Source of the DNA: Planctomycetota bacterium
GTDB taxonomy: Bacteria > Planctomycetota > Planctomycetia > Isosphaerales > Isosphaeraceae
Assembly (NCBI GenBank): GCA_021778575.1
Contig: JAJYCH010000235.1
Location: 1 to 7,302 of the forward strand
Reading direction: 5' to 3'
DNA: 7,302 nucleotides
In this document: positions 6,349 to 7,302 of the stretch, piece after piece
Position numbering within the stretch: position 1 is the stretch's first letter
Layout of the letters: each line of letters opens with the position of its first letter
Program-made: the position numbers and the translations under genes
The notes under the pieces: generated by a model
Database searches by the model: none
What the model was told of the DNA's origin: nothing
Seen by the model: only the letters and a program-made list of their open reading frames with translations

Positions 6349-6546
6349 ATGCGGAGCAGCGCCAGAGGTCGGTTTGCGCGCGGGGTTTTGTGGGCTTCGG
6401 TCTCCGCCGCGCTGATCGTCGGCCCCATCGGCTGTGGCAGTTCGGGCTCAGCCACCGGTGGTAGCTCGGAGCTTCCGCCCGAGGCCAAGAAGGCCAATGA
6501 GAACATGGAGAATTTCATGAAGACAGAGCAGCAGAAGAAGCCGTAA
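6349..6546 (+). CDS. Small putative lipoprotein
   Basis: A 65-residue protein beginning at ATG 6349, chosen because GAGGAG (6335-6340) lies eight bases upstream and the N-terminus then forms a proper export signal. ATG 6286 would put 21 unrelated residues ahead of it. Residues 1-12 are basic (RSSARGRFARG), then comes a hydrophobic stretch (VLWASVSAALIVGPIG, 13-28), then Cys29 as the likely lipidated residue followed by GSSGSATGGSS. The lipobox GPIGC has proline where leucine is usual at -3, so lipidation is probable but not certain. The mature part is only about 37 residues, ending in a charged, probably helical segment (ELPPEAKKANENMENFMKTEQQKKP). No enzymatic domain fits. Small Ser/Gly-rich lipoproteins next to DUF1559 genes are frequent in planctomycetes, so a cell-envelope role together with the next gene is a reasonable inference. 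Specific function is unknown. Confidence 0.75.
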   Translation: MRSSARGRFARGVLWASVSAALIVGPIGCGSSGSATGGSSELPPEAKKANENMENFMKTEQQKKP

Positions 6547-6636
6547 TTCATTTGATCCGTTTTTCTCGAAGCTGTCCGGCGATATCGCGCCTTCATCCTT
6601 CTCGACGCCGAAGATGTCGCCCACGAATCGTCTTCT

Positions 6637-6670
6637 CCTCTCTCCAGAGGCTCCTCGGAACGTTTCCGAG
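6637..6670 (+). promoter_or_regulatory. Two adjacent small hairpins upstream of the DUF1559 gene
   Basis: CCTCT/AGAGG (6637-6641 with 6646-6650, loop CTCC) is followed by CTCGGAA/TTCCGAG (6654-6660 with 6664-6670, loop CGT). They lie between the lipoprotein stop and the DUF1559 ribosome site. No T-tract directly follows, so a terminator is unlikely. A leader structure or chance are both possible. Confidence 0.25.
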
Positions 6671-6717
6671 ACTTCAGGAAGTCCTTCGTTCACATTTTTC
6701 CCGAGAGGCAGGCCGAA

Positions 6718-7251
<534 letters not shown>

Positions 7252-7268
7252 TTTTTCCCCTGATTATA

Positions 7269-7299
7269 CGCTGGGCGATTGGTCGGTTTTCGCTCAGCG
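7269..7299 (+). terminator. Hairpin after the DUF1559 stop, possible terminator
   Basis: CGCTGGGCGA (7269-7278) pairs with TCGCTCAGCG (7290-7299) over ten base pairs, one of them a G-U wobble in RNA, with an 11-base loop. It begins 18 bases after the stop codon, a typical place for transcript termination. The window ends three bases later, so a following T-tract cannot be seen. Confidence 0.4.
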
Positions 7300-7302
7300 G
7301 GC

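Overview
The window looks like chromosomal DNA from a GC-rich planctomycete, most likely of the Isosphaeraceae/Gemmata type. This is inferred from the DUF1559 protein with a pilin-like N-terminus at the right end, the small lipoprotein in front of it, and the arginine/aspartate-rich, G/C-ending codon use. No rRNA, tRNA or CRISPR array is visible, and no intergenic stretch exceeds about 210 bases.

Left part (1-2750): a leftward ribbon-helix-helix-like small protein runs off the left edge. It diverges from a two-gene rightward operon with a near-consensus sigma70-type promoter (309-336). The operon encodes a family 2 glycosyltransferase and a 536-residue protein overlapping it by one base (TGATG). 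I do not recognise the second protein firmly, but its motifs and length suggest a distant relative of the bacillithiol enzyme BshC.

Middle (2751-4971): an Eis-like acetyltransferase (GNAT region plus a C-terminal SCP2-like domain) has its own leader. It is followed by a compact REP/RAYT element: a Y1/HUH-type REP-associated transposase gene, centred almost exactly between two 52-bp inverted copies of a double-hairpin repeat (48/52 identical). The transposase frame is broken by a 4-bp tandem duplication, so the element is probably no longer self-active. The right repeat also sits between two convergent genes.

Right part (4972-7302): a leftward PLP-dependent class I/II aminotransferase with all main catalytic residues is followed by an AT-rich intergenic stretch. 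Two rightward genes then encode exported proteins: a 65-residue putative lipoprotein and a short DUF1559 protein of 177 residues that lacks the usual C-terminal half. A 10-bp hairpin lies at the very end of the window.

The genes do not form one pathway. The clear functional units are the glycosyltransferase/BshC-like pair, the REP-RAYT element, and possibly the lipoprotein/DUF1559 pair. The points most worth following up are the REP-RAYT element with its fresh-looking frameshift and the BshC-like protein coupled to a glycosyltransferase.
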